Shown here one piece after another: positions 8,094 through 17,168 of a stretch of DNA of 44,322 nt (the stretch's first letter is position 1; the number at the start of each line of letters is the position of its first letter). Both the position numbers and the translations under genes were made by a program. Source of the stretch: Haliea sp040222615. GTDB taxonomy: Bacteria > Pseudomonadota > Gammaproteobacteria > Pseudomonadales > Halieaceae. The notes beneath the pieces were generated by a model. It saw only the letters and a list, made by a program, of their open reading frames with translations, did no database searches and was not told the origin of the DNA. Location of the stretch: the NCBI RefSeq assembly GCF_040222615.1, contig NZ_JAVKCQ010000036.1, positions 1 to 44,322 on the forward strand, given 5' to 3'.

Positions 8094-10439
8094 ATGCGCC
8101 ATTATTCATCCCTGTCCCTGCTGGCCTCCTCCATTGCTCTGGTGGTCAGCGGTGCTGCCACCGGCCAGGAAGTCCAGCGCAGCGCGGCGCTGGAGGAGAT
8201 CATCGTCACCGCGCAAAAGCGCGAGCAGAACCTGCAGAGCGTGCCGATCGCGGTCACCGCCCTCAACGCCCAGACCCTGAATATGTTCCGGGTCACCAAC
8301 ACCGAGGACCTGAGTAACCTGGCGCCGAACCTGAACGTCCAGAACCAGGGGCGGGGCACGGTCCCGCAGATCAATATCCGCGGCGCTTCCTCCGGCGTAT
8401 CCGCTGCCGAGGTAGACCCCAAGATTGCCACTTACCTGGATGGCGTTTACATCGGGCGCACCATTGGCTCCATTTTTGACATGGCGGATATCGAGCGGGT
8501 GGAAGTGTTGCGTGGCCCCCAGGGCACTCTGTTCGGGCGCAACGCCACCGGCGGCGCAATCAGTATTACCACCGCGGCGCCAACCGGCGAGTTCGGGCTT
8601 TCCCAGGATGTGTCCGTGGGCAACTTCAACGCCCAGCGCTTTCGCACTATCCTGAACCTGCCCTCGACGGGCCCCCTGAGTGTTAAACTCAGCTACCTGT
8701 ACGACAAGAACGACGGTTATTCCGATAACCTGATTGCCGGGCGCACGCTGGACCTGCGCCTGCGCAACCCGGAAATGGGCGTGCTCACCTACGCAGAAAA
8801 CCTGGGCAGCAAGAATGTTGAAGCCTTCATGCTGGCGGCGAATCTTGATTTTGACGCGGTTACCGTGGACTACCGCTTTGACTACACCGACAGCGTCACT
8901 GTCGGTGCACCCGTGCAGCAGCTGGGCATTATTGGTGCTACGGCGCCTCTGGTGGCAGGCATCAACCAGTTCCAGCCCCTCTATGGCGGTATCACCAACC
9001 TGAGCACCACGCCGCTGAAAGATGTCGCGGCCGCCACCAGTGCCGAGCCCCTGCTGGTCCAGGGTCACAACATCACCCTGAACTGGGAGATCAATGACAC
9101 GCTGAGCCTGAAAAGCATCACTGCCTATCGGGAGATGAACCAGCGCCCGGCCATCTACGACCTCGGTGCCACGGGCGGCTGGAAGTTTACCGCCGCTCAA
9201 CTCGGTGCGCTGTTCCAGGGCGATGTCGGCGGTATCCTCGCCAATCCCCCTGGTCCCAACGACTATCTCTTCACCCTGCTTACCGCCCGGGCACTGGAAC
9301 AGGAGCAGTTCAGTGAAGAGCTGCAGCTGACCTGGGCCACGGACCGGTACACTCTTGTGGGTGGGGTGTTTTACTTCCAGGAGGAAGCCGAAGCGCGCAA
9401 TGTACTGGGGGTCTTGCAGCCGGTTGCCAACGGTGTCGTGATACCCACACCGTTCGACGCCGTGTTTGGCAGCGGGGTGAATTCAACCGATACCGACAAC
9501 AGTTCCTGGGCGGTCTTCGCCGAGGGCACCCTGCACGCCACCGAGAAGCTGGATGTCACGCTCGGCATCCGCCGCACCGAAGACGACCGTGAAATCGATC
9601 TGGTCGATATCAGTGCGACATCGGGCGGCGGCAATCTGGCGGAGGGGGTGTACAAGCTCAGCTACGGCGAGACCAATTACAATGTGGTGCTCAGTTACAA
9701 CTGGGCCGACGACGTGATGTCCTATGCGAAAGTCAGTACCGGGTTTGTCGCCGGCGGCATCCTCAATGGCATTTCCTATGAACCCGAGTCGATCACCAAC
9801 TATGAGCTGGGGGTCAAGTCACAGTTCCTGGAAAATCGCCTGCGGCTGAATGCGGCGGCCTTCTTCATGGATTACGAAGACCTGCAGGTACAGCTCTTCG
9901 AGGACGGCAAGCAGAGCTTCGAGAATGCCGGCAAAGTGGAGATCACAGGCGTCGAGATCGAGATGGACGCCATTCTCGGCGCCGGTCTGACCCTGAGCAC
10001 GACGCTGGGTGCCTACGATTACGAGTACAAGGAGTACATTCGCAACGGCGTCAATGTTGCCGACGATGTGCGGCCGATCAGGGCACCGGATTTCAACGCC
10101 AGAATCTCCCTGCAATACGATTTTGGCCGGCAGCTGCTGGGCGGTGCACCGTTCATGCGGCTAGACAGCCGCTACTTGGCGGATGGCGAGAATACGGCGT
10201 TTGCCAGCGGTTTCGCTGAGGCTGACCGCCTGTCCCAGCGCGATGCCTACTGGCTGCTGAACGCACGTGCCGGCGTCATGGAGATCCCCATGGGCTCAGC
10301 CGTCAGCAGTGTGTCGTTCTGGGTCAAGAACCTGCTGGATGAAGACGATATCAATGTCTTTGGCAACGAAGTCATCAACATGACTGCCCAGTACAGTGTG
10401 CCGCGCAGCTATGGCATAGACTTCAATATCACCTTCTGA
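8094..10439 (+). CDS. TonB-dependent outer-membrane receptor 1
   Basis: A 781-aa receptor. A signal peptide (about residues 1-24, ending near SGAATGQ) is followed by the TonB box EEIIVTAQKRE. The plug domain carries VPIAVTALNAQ, NIRGASS, the IERVEVLRGPQGTLFGRNATGGAI motif and the TonB-system FGRN turn. A 22-strand barrel would fill the remainder, ending in a terminal Phe (SYGIDFNITF). AAGGAG lies 9 nt before the ATG. Such receptors take up siderophores, vitamins or organic substrates; no iron-specific feature is visible. Its position at the left edge of a peptidase cluster, mirrored by a second receptor at the right edge, suggests it imports that cluster's substrate (inference). A strong terminator follows. 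Confidence 0.93.
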   Translation: MRHYSSLSLLASSIALVVSGAATGQEVQRSAALEEIIVTAQKREQNLQSVPIAVTALNAQTLNMFRVTNTEDLSNLAPNLNVQNQGRGTVPQINIRGASSGVSAAEVDPKIATYLDGVYIGRTIGSIFDMADIERVEVLRGPQGTLFGRNATGGAISITTAAPTGEFGLSQDVSVGNFNAQRFRTILNLPSTGPLSVKLSYLYDKNDGYSDNLIAGRTLDLRLRNPEMGVLTYAENLGSKNVEAFMLAANLDFDAVTVDYRFDYTDSVTVGAPVQQLGIIGATAPLVAGINQFQPLYGGITNLSTTPLKDVAAATSAEPLLVQGHNITLNWEINDTLSLKSITAYREMNQRPAIYDLGATGGWKFTAAQLGALFQGDVGGILANPPGPNDYLFTLLTARALEQEQFSEELQLTWATDRYTLVGGVFYFQEEAEARNVLGVLQPVANGVVIPTPFDAVFGSGVNSTDTDNSSWAVFAEGTLHATEKLDVTLGIRRTEDDREIDLVDISATSGGGNLAEGVYKLSYGETNYNVVLSYNWADDVMSYAKVSTGFVAGGILNGISYEPESITNYELGVKSQFLENRLRLNAAAFFMDYEDLQVQLFEDGKQSFENAGKVEITGVEIEMDAILGAGLTLSTTLGAYDYEYKEYIRNGVNVADDVRPIRAPDFNARISLQYDFGRQLLGGAPFMRLDSRYLADGENTAFASGFAEADRLSQRDAYWLLNARAGVMEIPMGSAVSSVSFWVKNLLDEDDINVFGNEVINMTAQYSVPRSYGIDFNITF

Positions 10440-10475
10440 TCGCCGTCCGGCGCACAGGATAAACGCGAACCCTAA

Positions 10476-10499
10476 AAAAGCCCCTCTGGAGGGGCTTTT
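10476..10499. terminator. Bidirectional intrinsic terminator
   Basis: AAAAGCCCCT (10476-10485) pairs with AGGGGCTTTT (10490-10499) around a CTGG loop. The A-run on one side and T-run on the other allow termination in both directions, fitting its place between the converging receptor and AraC-regulator genes. Confidence 0.88.
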
Positions 10500-10507
10500 C
10501 AGGCGTT

Positions 10508-11509
10508 CTAGTGCGCCAGATCCTGGCTGGGTGCGCAGCCGTAAAACTGTTTGTAGGCGCGGCTGAAGCTGGACTGGTTCTGAAAGCCGACATCGAGGGC
10601 GACCTCCAGCACGGAGAGGCGGCCCTGCTGCAACAGCGTCCGCGCGCGTTGCATTCGCAGTTGCTGGCAGTACTCGTAGACGCCACTGCCAAACAGGGCC
10701 TTGAAGCCCAGCGACAGCTTATTGCGGTTCATGCCGATATGCCGACTCATATCCGCCAGGGAAAGCGGTGAGGTATAGCTGGTGGCGAGCTCGTCCCGCA
10801 CCCGGTGCAGCAGCCGGATATCGTAGTCGCTCAGGCGCAGGCGCCGCGAGTCGGGTTCGCCCACCAGGGTCATGGCTTCAATGGCCAGGCACAGGAGCTC
10901 CAGCGACTTCACCTTGGCGAAGGTTTGCTGCAGCTTGCCCTCGTAGCGCGACTGGGTCAGCTCCCGGGCGGCGCTGAGCATGGCGGCGGTGAGCGGCTGG
11001 GTCCTGCTGAAATAGTGGGCCTGCTCCCCGCGGAGCATCGCCTGGATTGTATCGGGAAGCCGCTGCTCGTCCACGCCAAACTGGTCCAGCAGGAACTGTG
11101 GTCTGGCGACGATGTTCACGTAGCTGATGTTGCAATCTGCCGCATAGCACTTGGCCACGCGGATGGCGTCGGTATTGGCACACATGCTGAACCGCGGGCC
11201 GGAAAACTGCATCTGGCCATAGCCATCAACGACAGTGGTATGCTCCCCGTCCAGGGCGAACTGAAAGCCAACCCAGTCCTCGGCAATGCATCTGTCCCAG
11301 TAGGGCGTTTTCAGCTGGCCGCTGATGATCTGCACCAGGCACTGGTCGCTGATCGGGATATAGGTGACAAACCCTTGTGACTTTCCTCTCAGGAACAGTG
11401 ATTCCAGGCTCTGGCGGGCATAGACGGGGGGCGTAGCTTCGATAATCTGGCTGTTGGAAGGCCACTCTCCCGGGGGTATGGAGACCGTTGGCGTATGGAA
11501 TGCACTCAT
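10508..11509 (-). CDS. AraC-family transcriptional regulator
   Basis: A 333-aa protein whose last 100 residues form the double helix-turn-helix of AraC regulators: LADMSRHIGMNRNKLSLGFK, then SVLEVALDVGFQNQSSFSRA followed by YKQFYGCAPS. The first 200 residues would be a ligand-sensing domain. The start at ATG 11509 was chosen because the protein reads as complete from there; the Shine-Dalgarno is weak, and an upstream ATG at 11626 overlaps the divergent promoter region. It is divergent from the esterase-MFS-peptidase operon and converges on receptor 1, so it is the obvious candidate to control this cluster, perhaps sensing the peptide or a breakdown product. That role is inferred from position. 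Confidence 0.88.
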   Translation of the reverse strand: MSAFHTPTVSIPPGEWPSNSQIIEATPPVYARQSLESLFLRGKSQGFVTYIPISDQCLVQIISGQLKTPYWDRCIAEDWVGFQFALDGEHTTVVDGYGQMQFSGPRFSMCANTDAIRVAKCYAADCNISYVNIVARPQFLLDQFGVDEQRLPDTIQAMLRGEQAHYFSRTQPLTAAMLSAARELTQSRYEGKLQQTFAKVKSLELLCLAIEAMTLVGEPDSRRLRLSDYDIRLLHRVRDELATSYTSPLSLADMSRHIGMNRNKLSLGFKALFGSGVYEYCQQLRMQRARTLLQQGRLSVLEVALDVGFQNQSSFSRAYKQFYGCAPSQDLAH

Positions 11510-11758
11510 GGTTGCTACCACTTGTTGGCGTCGCACCGCTAAACTATTGCGCAAAACCGCAGCAAAATCCAGTAAACGCCCCCGGATGCGGGGCTGGAAG
11601 TGCCTCTGCGTGACATCGTGCAACAAGATTGTGACGTCCGGCTAAATGTTTCTGGGGCATGGATGACAAGCTGGGCCACTGTATCTCGTGCCACCAGAGA
11701 GGGAATACCTACCGATGCACAGGTATGCAAACGCCGCCATGACCCGTCGAGGTTCGCG

Positions 11759-13051
11759 ATGAAACTGCGGCTGATGGTGTTGCTGCAAAAGCTGCTGCTG
11801 CCGATGGTGCGTCTGGCAGTGCGCGTGGCGCCGGAGACCTTCTTTCCCGTGCCCCGGTTTGCGCGCCCCACGGGACGCCACCCGGTGGGAGTCCGCGATA
11901 TCCAGTGTGGCGACAATTCGCGCAAGCTGATGGCGCGAATCTGGTATCCCGCCGGATCGGTCGCCGGTGTGGAGCGGCGCGCTTATCTGACGAAGGAAGA
12001 ATACCCGGTAATGGAAGCCGGACTGATGCAGGCCCTGGGCTACAACCGGTCGATGGTCAGGCGCCTGGCCGCCATTCAAACCTGGTCCCATGAGGGCGCG
12101 GCGCCGCTTGCCGCTGCCGAGGACGAGCTGCCGTTAGTGTTGTTTTCCCACGGCTTCGGGTGCCTGGTGGCTAGCAATACCCAGCTTTGCGAGGAACTGG
12201 CCAGCCACGGCTATCTGGTCGTATCCCTGGCGCACCCTGGCTCAACCGCGGCGTTGTGCTATCCCGATGGCAGTGGCGCGGTGCTGGCAGAGGACTGCCT
12301 GCGGACCATTGCCCGCCCGGGTTTGCTGGATCTCGCCATGGGCGTTCTGGGTGCGGGTAGCCCTGAGGAACGCAAGCGGGCGACCCTGGGCTGGTCCAGC
12401 GATGCCGGGATGAAGGCGTTGAGCGACACCTGGGTCAGCGACTCCCGGCGCTGCCTCGATGACCTCAGCGCCGGCGCCTGTGAGCCACCCTGCGAGGATC
12501 TCGTGGCGGTGGCTAATTTCAGCCGGGTTGGGGCCTGTGGCATGTCCTTCGGCGGCTCGGTCAGCGCCACCCTGGCGCAGGAGGATGGCCGCGTGGCGGC
12601 GGTGATCAACCTCGATGGAGGTCAGGTTGATACTGCGCTGGTGAACGCCCCATGCCGGGTACCGCTGCTGATGTTGCACTCCAATGCCCTGCCGATGGCG
12701 GAACAGGGGGGGTTCAACGATTTTCACTACGAACCGCACCATGTCGCCGGCCAGACGCCGGGGGTGGAGCGAGCGCTGGTGGATGGCTCCGCCCACATGG
12801 ATTTCACCGATTCCACGGTGTTCCGGGGGCGCCTGTTGCGCTGGCTGTCGGGCCTCGGCACCATCTCGGGGGAGCGCATGGTAGCGCTCACATCGGCTGC
12901 CTGCGTCGCCTTCCTCGACCGCCATCTTCGCGGGCGGGGCGCGGACCAGCACGGGGGGGTCCTGCCGGGGCTGAGCCGGCAGTGGCAGGAAATCTGGCTC
13001 CTGGACCTGTCGCGCGTGCGCAACGCGTCCCGGTCACTGTCGGACTTATGA
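11759..13051 (+). CDS. Alpha/beta hydrolase, PAF-acetylhydrolase/dienelactone hydrolase-like
   Basis: A 430-aa serine hydrolase. The oxyanion-hole motif SHGFG (130-134), the nucleophile Ser263 in GMSFGG and the following NLDGG (285-288 region) match the plasma PAF-acetylhydrolase type of fold; a GSAHMDFTD segment near residue 340 supplies the catalytic His. The N terminus (LMVLLQKLLLPMVRLAV) is hydrophobic with basic residues, a possible membrane anchor rather than a clear signal peptide. Start ATG 11759 has GAGG 6 nt upstream; the frame is open earlier without support. It is the first gene of the rightward cluster and probably hydrolyses an ester or amide on the imported substrate. The substrate cannot be told from sequence. 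Confidence 0.75.
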   Translation: MKLRLMVLLQKLLLPMVRLAVRVAPETFFPVPRFARPTGRHPVGVRDIQCGDNSRKLMARIWYPAGSVAGVERRAYLTKEEYPVMEAGLMQALGYNRSMVRRLAAIQTWSHEGAAPLAAAEDELPLVLFSHGFGCLVASNTQLCEELASHGYLVVSLAHPGSTAALCYPDGSGAVLAEDCLRTIARPGLLDLAMGVLGAGSPEERKRATLGWSSDAGMKALSDTWVSDSRRCLDDLSAGACEPPCEDLVAVANFSRVGACGMSFGGSVSATLAQEDGRVAAVINLDGGQVDTALVNAPCRVPLLMLHSNALPMAEQGGFNDFHYEPHHVAGQTPGVERALVDGSAHMDFTDSTVFRGRLLRWLSGLGTISGERMVALTSAACVAFLDRHLRGRGADQHGGVLPGLSRQWQEIWLLDLSRVRNASRSLSDL

Positions 13052-13141
13052 GTTCCATTGCGCTGTATCCGGAGAGCGTCGCAGCGAGCTTGCAGGCACG
13101 TTGCTGCAGTGTAGCGGCGAGAGGAACGGGAGCCCTGTACC

Positions 13142-14464
13142 ATGAGTGAATCCAGCGCAGCGATGCAGCCTCTGCCTGTCGAACAGGGCCAGGCAGACGA
13201 GTTGGCGGGTAGGGCCTATTTGCGTTACGCGCTGACCCTGCTGGTCCTGGTGTCCGTTTTCAATGCGATCGACCGCTCGATCCTGGTGGCTTTGCTGGAG
13301 CCGATCAAGGACGAACTGCAGCTGAGTGACCTGCAGCTGGGGCTCATTTCGGGGGTGGCTTTTTCAGTGTTTTACGCCACTCTCGGCATTCCCTTTGCGC
13401 GCTGGGCGGATCTCGGCAGTCGACCGAAGCTCCTGTCGTTCACGGTCGGCTTGTGGAGCCTGATGACCGCCCTGGCCGCGGGAGCGCAGAATTTCATCCA
13501 GCTGTTCCTGACCCGGGTGGGCGTGGGTATCGGCGAAGCCGGCGGTAATCCGGCGGCATTGTCGCTGTTGAGCGAACTGTTCCGAATCCGCAAGGGCGGG
13601 GTGGCCACTGCGCTGTTCCTGGTGGGAGCCAGCATCGGTGGTGTAGTCGGTATGTGGGGTGGGGCGGCGCTCGCCTCCGTCTGGGGCTGGCGGGTTGCGT
13701 TCCTGGTGATGGGCATACCGGGGATATTTCTCGCCGTGTTGATCAGGTTCACCTTGCGCGAGACGCGCCAGCACTGCCGCCTGCCATCGTTCTCGGAGGC
13801 CTTTGGCAAGGACCTGCTCCTCACTGCCAAAACTCTGCTTGTGCGTCCCAGTTTCTTTCACTGCATCGTCGGTTTCACGGTGTTCGGCCTGTTTGGCCAG
13901 GGCAGCTCCCAGTGGAGCATCAGCTACCTCGTGCGGACCTTCGAGTTGCCATTGGACGAGATCGCGGGGATATTCAGTATCGCGGTCGGCGGCGCCACGA
14001 TCATCGGTACTCTGCTGGGTGGCTACGTGGCAAACTTTATCGGCGCCCGCAGCGCCCGCGGCTACCTGCTGTTTCCCTGCGCGATCATTCTGCTCAACGT
14101 ACCGATCTACATTCTGGTGTACACCCTGAACTCGGTATACTTGGTGGTGGCGATGAGCGCCTTGTCAGGACTGTTCCTCGGCCTGATGACGCCCTGCATC
14201 TTCGCGTGTATCTTCGGCATCTGCGGGGCAGAGCATCGCGCCATGGGGCTGGCTCTGCTGGGTATGTTCTCCGCTCTGATCGGAGGGGGTGTCGGCCCGC
14301 TGTTGATCGGTGGTTTGAGTGACCTGATCTACCCTTTCTTCGAGCAGCACTCGCTGCGGATGGCACTGCTGATGAGTGTGGTGTTCCTGCCGCTATCCGT
14401 GGTGTTTTTCTTCCGCGCGTCGCTGACCCTCGCCGCGGACTTCCACGACCCGGCCGACCACTGA
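13142..14464 (+). CDS. MFS transporter (Spinster-like)
   Basis: A 440-aa protein with about twelve predicted membrane segments. It has the N-terminal signature FNAIDRSILVALLEPIKDEL, the segment LSDLQLGLISGVAFSVFYAT and the loop GIPFARWADLGSR, which matches the MFS cytoplasmic loop 2-3 motif. A GIGEAGGNPAALSLLSELF segment is typical of Spinster-type carriers. GGGAG precedes the ATG by 9 nt. It sits between the esterase and the first S12 peptidase gene in the same direction, so it is the likely inner-membrane importer of the cluster's substrate, the place held by the transporter MlrD in microcystin clusters. The parallel is of position and general type only. Confidence 0.88.
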   Translation: MSESSAAMQPLPVEQGQADELAGRAYLRYALTLLVLVSVFNAIDRSILVALLEPIKDELQLSDLQLGLISGVAFSVFYATLGIPFARWADLGSRPKLLSFTVGLWSLMTALAAGAQNFIQLFLTRVGVGIGEAGGNPAALSLLSELFRIRKGGVATALFLVGASIGGVVGMWGGAALASVWGWRVAFLVMGIPGIFLAVLIRFTLRETRQHCRLPSFSEAFGKDLLLTAKTLLVRPSFFHCIVGFTVFGLFGQGSSQWSISYLVRTFELPLDEIAGIFSIAVGGATIIGTLLGGYVANFIGARSARGYLLFPCAIILLNVPIYILVYTLNSVYLVVAMSALSGLFLGLMTPCIFACIFGICGAEHRAMGLALLGMFSALIGGGVGPLLIGGLSDLIYPFFEQHSLRMALLMSVVFLPLSVVFFFRASLTLAADFHDPADH

Positions 14465-14640
14465 CCGCGCTTGCAGGCGGACCCATTGGCGTCCGACCCT
14501 TTGCAGCTGAACGGTAGCGCCCCGGGCGGACCGCCCGTTACCGAGAGTGACTTGCCGCTAAAACTCCGTGACGATATGCAGCACCTGCACTGAACAGCTC
14601 TGCCATGCTCTTCCGCATCGTCCGCTGAAGTGTGGCAAAC

Positions 14641-16038
14641 ATGGAACAGAATCAGGCAAGCTATCTGCAGGCAACTCTCGACGAGCTGCGACACAGGCAC
14701 GGCGTCGTCGGTGCCTCCCTGGCTATTCTCCACGGGGGCGTGCTGGAGACCGCGGCCAGTGGCGTGCTCAGTCGTGAGACCCTCGTCCCGGTCACCGCCG
14801 ACTCGCTGTTTCAGGTCGGGTCGATAACCAAGGTTTTTACCGCGACCCTGGTCATGCAGCTGGTCGACGAGGGTCTTGTCGATCTGGACCAGACGGTGCA
14901 AACCTACCTTCCGCAACTGTGCACCGCGCAGGCAGTGGCATGCCGGCAGGTGACGGTCCGTCAGTTGCTGTGTCACACCAGCGGGTTGGAGGGTGATTTC
15001 TTCCCCGAGGATGATCCTTTCGGACCGTCCATCGCCGGCTTTGTCGAGCGCTGCCGGCTATTGCCGCAGCTGCACCCCGTGGGAGAGCGTTTTTCCTACT
15101 GCAATAGCGGCTACACCATCGTTGGACGGTTGCTCGAAGTGGTGACCGGGCGTCCCTGGGCAAGGCTGATGCAGGAGCGGATACTCGAGCCGCTGGGCCT
15201 GCAGCAGGCCTTGGTGGATCCGGCGGATGCCCTCCGCTTTCGCGTGGCCATGGGTCACCTGAGAGGAGAGGGCGAGGACTCTGCTCATTGTGTGGCCCCC
15301 AAGTGTTACTTGCCTCTGAGCCACGCTCCCGCGGGTACCGTGCTGTCGATGTCGGCCACGGACCTCCTTGGTTTCGCGCGTGCCCATATGGACGGCTCCT
15401 CCGAACAGGCGGGTACGCTGCTGTCGGCGGTCTCCCGGGATGCGATGCAACAACCCCAGGTCGCCTTGCCGCGCCACTCTCCGCCTGCCATGACCCACTG
15501 GGGTCTGGGCTGGATCGTGGGCAGAAGCAACGGTGAGACCGTGGTAAGCCACTACGGCGGCACCTTGGGTCAACTCGCGTATCTGCGGTGTTTTCCCCGC
15601 CGGGGGCTGGCGCTCGCTGTCCTTACCAACAGTGACAGCATGGGCCTGTACGAGGAGCTTGAGGCCGAGCTGTTGTCCGGTATTGCCGGAATCACCCTGC
15701 CTCGCGATGCGCGTGGCGCGGGGCCCGCCGGGCCTGCGGATCGCTTTGTCGGTTGTTACCAGAACATGGCGCAGCGGATCGAGGTTATTGTCGGCGACGA
15801 TGGCCTCGTCGCTCGGCGCTGCGAGCTTGCGCAGCCGGATACTGTTGTTGCAAGCCGGCTCGCCCCCATCGACAGCGACTGCTTTGCCGCGCGTTGGCCG
15901 CGCAGCAGCACGCAGCAGACCATCGCCTTTCTCGACCAGGACTCGGCTGGACGGGCGCGCTATCTGTCCATCGGTTTTCGCCTGCTGCGCCGGGTCACGA
16001 ACGGGGACTCTTGCGCTGCCTTCGAGGGGAGCCTGTGA
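14641..16038 (+). CDS. S12-family serine hydrolase A (beta-lactamase/D-peptidase fold)
   Basis: A 465-aa protein of the class C beta-lactamase/S12 family. The catalytic motifs are Ser61-Ile-Thr-Lys64 (SITK), Tyr153-Cys-Asn155 and His304-Tyr-Gly306 (HYGGT). No signal peptide is present, so it should act in the cytoplasm, arguing against a periplasmic beta-lactamase. Families with this fold include D-aminopeptidases, esterases and MlrB, which hydrolyses linear microcystin. A close paralogue lies at 19709-21097, with near-identical stretches such as FTATLVMQLVDEG and RQLLCHTSG. The ATG at 14641 is preferred, but a GTG at 14632 is equally unproven; neither has a strong ribosome site. The 176-bp gap before it contains a GC-rich palindrome (14523-14537) and no gene. 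Confidence 0.85.
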   Translation: MEQNQASYLQATLDELRHRHGVVGASLAILHGGVLETAASGVLSRETLVPVTADSLFQVGSITKVFTATLVMQLVDEGLVDLDQTVQTYLPQLCTAQAVACRQVTVRQLLCHTSGLEGDFFPEDDPFGPSIAGFVERCRLLPQLHPVGERFSYCNSGYTIVGRLLEVVTGRPWARLMQERILEPLGLQQALVDPADALRFRVAMGHLRGEGEDSAHCVAPKCYLPLSHAPAGTVLSMSATDLLGFARAHMDGSSEQAGTLLSAVSRDAMQQPQVALPRHSPPAMTHWGLGWIVGRSNGETVVSHYGGTLGQLAYLRCFPRRGLALAVLTNSDSMGLYEELEAELLSGIAGITLPRDARGAGPAGPADRFVGCYQNMAQRIEVIVGDDGLVARRCELAQPDTVVASRLAPIDSDCFAARWPRSSTQQTIAFLDQDSAGRARYLSIGFRLLRRVTNGDSCAAFEGSL

Positions 16039-16085
16039 CGCCCGCTGTACATCATCAATCCAATGTCCCAGAAGGAAGTCTCACC

Positions 16086-17168
16086 ATGACAGCGACAACC
16101 AGTGTGCGGCTGCGCAATCCCTATCTCGTTTTTGTCGGTGATACCACCAACCCGGTAGACGCCAAGACCGGGGCCGGGATTGTGCAGTGGCGCCGGGAAC
16201 TTGTTGCCGGGCAACTGCGCTTCGCCGGTAACCAGTTGGACCTTGGCGTGCCGGATATGAGTATCAGTGAGGCGCGGGAAGCGGGCGTACAGAGTCTGCT
16301 GCTGGGAGTCGCCCCCGTGGGAGGGGGAATCTCGGACGCCTGGGTGGACAGCTTCTGCGAGGCGGCGAGCGCGGGCCTGGATATCGTCAGCGGTCTGCAC
16401 AGGCCCCTGGAGAGCGTCCCCGGCCTGGCGGCCGCTGCCCAGGGCTCGGGAGCGCGGTTGATCAACGTGCGTATGGCCCCTGCAGGCCTGCCGGTGGGCA
16501 ATGGGGCGCCACGCAGTGGCCGGCGGGTGCTGATGGTGGGTACCGATTGTGCGGTGGGGAAAAAATACTCCGCCCTGGCCTTGACCCGGGCCATGCGGGA
16601 GCGGGGCCTGAGTGCCAGCTTTCGCGCTACCGGGCAGACCGGCATCATGATCGCCGGGGAGGGCATCCCCATTGATACTGTGGTGGCGGATTTTATCGCC
16701 GGCGCGGCGGAGGTGGTGTCCCCGGCCAATGCCGCCGCGCACTGGGATGTTATCGAGGGGCAGGGTTCCCTGTTCCATCCGGCCTATTCCGGGGTGAGTC
16801 TGGGCCTGCTGCACGGCTCCCAGCCAGACGCTATCGTGGCCTGCCATGATGCCAGCCGGCAGACCGTTCACGGCTGCCCTCACTATTCGGTGCCCTCTGT
16901 CGCCGACTGCATTGAACACAACCTGTGCTGCGCCCGCCTGACCAGTCCGGAGGTTGCCTGCGTGGGCGTCAGTATCAATACCTCCGGGCTGCCCGCCGGG
17001 AGCCGCCGGGATTATCTCGACAGACTCACCGCTGAGCTGGGCCTGCCCTGTGTCGATCCGATCATTGATGGATGCGAGCGGATTGTAGACTTCATGGCGG
17101 CGCATTTTGACGCCGTCACCGACAAGAAACCAGCTACAGGGGATGAGGGTGCGGGATGCGCGACATAG
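16086..17168 (+). CDS. dgcN: DUF1611 family protein, D-glutamate N-acetyltransferase (DgcN)-like
   Basis: A 360-aa protein with a Rossmann-like N-terminal part (PYLVFVGDT, residues 12-20) and a P-loop-like C-terminal part that opens with VGTDCAVGKKYSALAL (151-166). This two-part architecture is that of DUF1611 proteins. Members in marine Proteobacteria have been described as acting with an epimerase in D-glutamate catabolism, as a D-Glu N-acetyltransferase. AAGGAAG lies 7 nt before the ATG. Its 3' end overlaps the epimerase start by 13 bp, which implies tight coupling. Placement among peptidases suggests it receives D-Glu freed from a peptide. The family assignment is firm; the exact reaction is taken from homologues by memory and not tested. 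Confidence 0.75.
   Translation: MTATTSVRLRNPYLVFVGDTTNPVDAKTGAGIVQWRRELVAGQLRFAGNQLDLGVPDMSISEAREAGVQSLLLGVAPVGGGISDAWVDSFCEAASAGLDIVSGLHRPLESVPGLAAAAQGSGARLINVRMAPAGLPVGNGAPRSGRRVLMVGTDCAVGKKYSALALTRAMRERGLSASFRATGQTGIMIAGEGIPIDTVVADFIAGAAEVVSPANAAAHWDVIEGQGSLFHPAYSGVSLGLLHGSQPDAIVACHDASRQTVHGCPHYSVPSVADCIEHNLCCARLTSPEVACVGVSINTSGLPAGSRRDYLDRLTAELGLPCVDPIIDGCERIVDFMAAHFDAVTDKKPATGDEGAGCAT

Noticed and set aside
14523..14537. CGGGCGG-A-CCGCCCG palindrome between the MFS and S12 genes as a terminator
   Set aside because: The single-base loop is too tight and there is no T-run; the genes on both sides are in the same direction.
14641..16038. S12 hydrolase as a true antibiotic-resistance beta-lactamase
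   Set aside because: It lacks a signal peptide, is longer than class C enzymes and is embedded with peptidases and a paralogue; a resistance role is unlikely.
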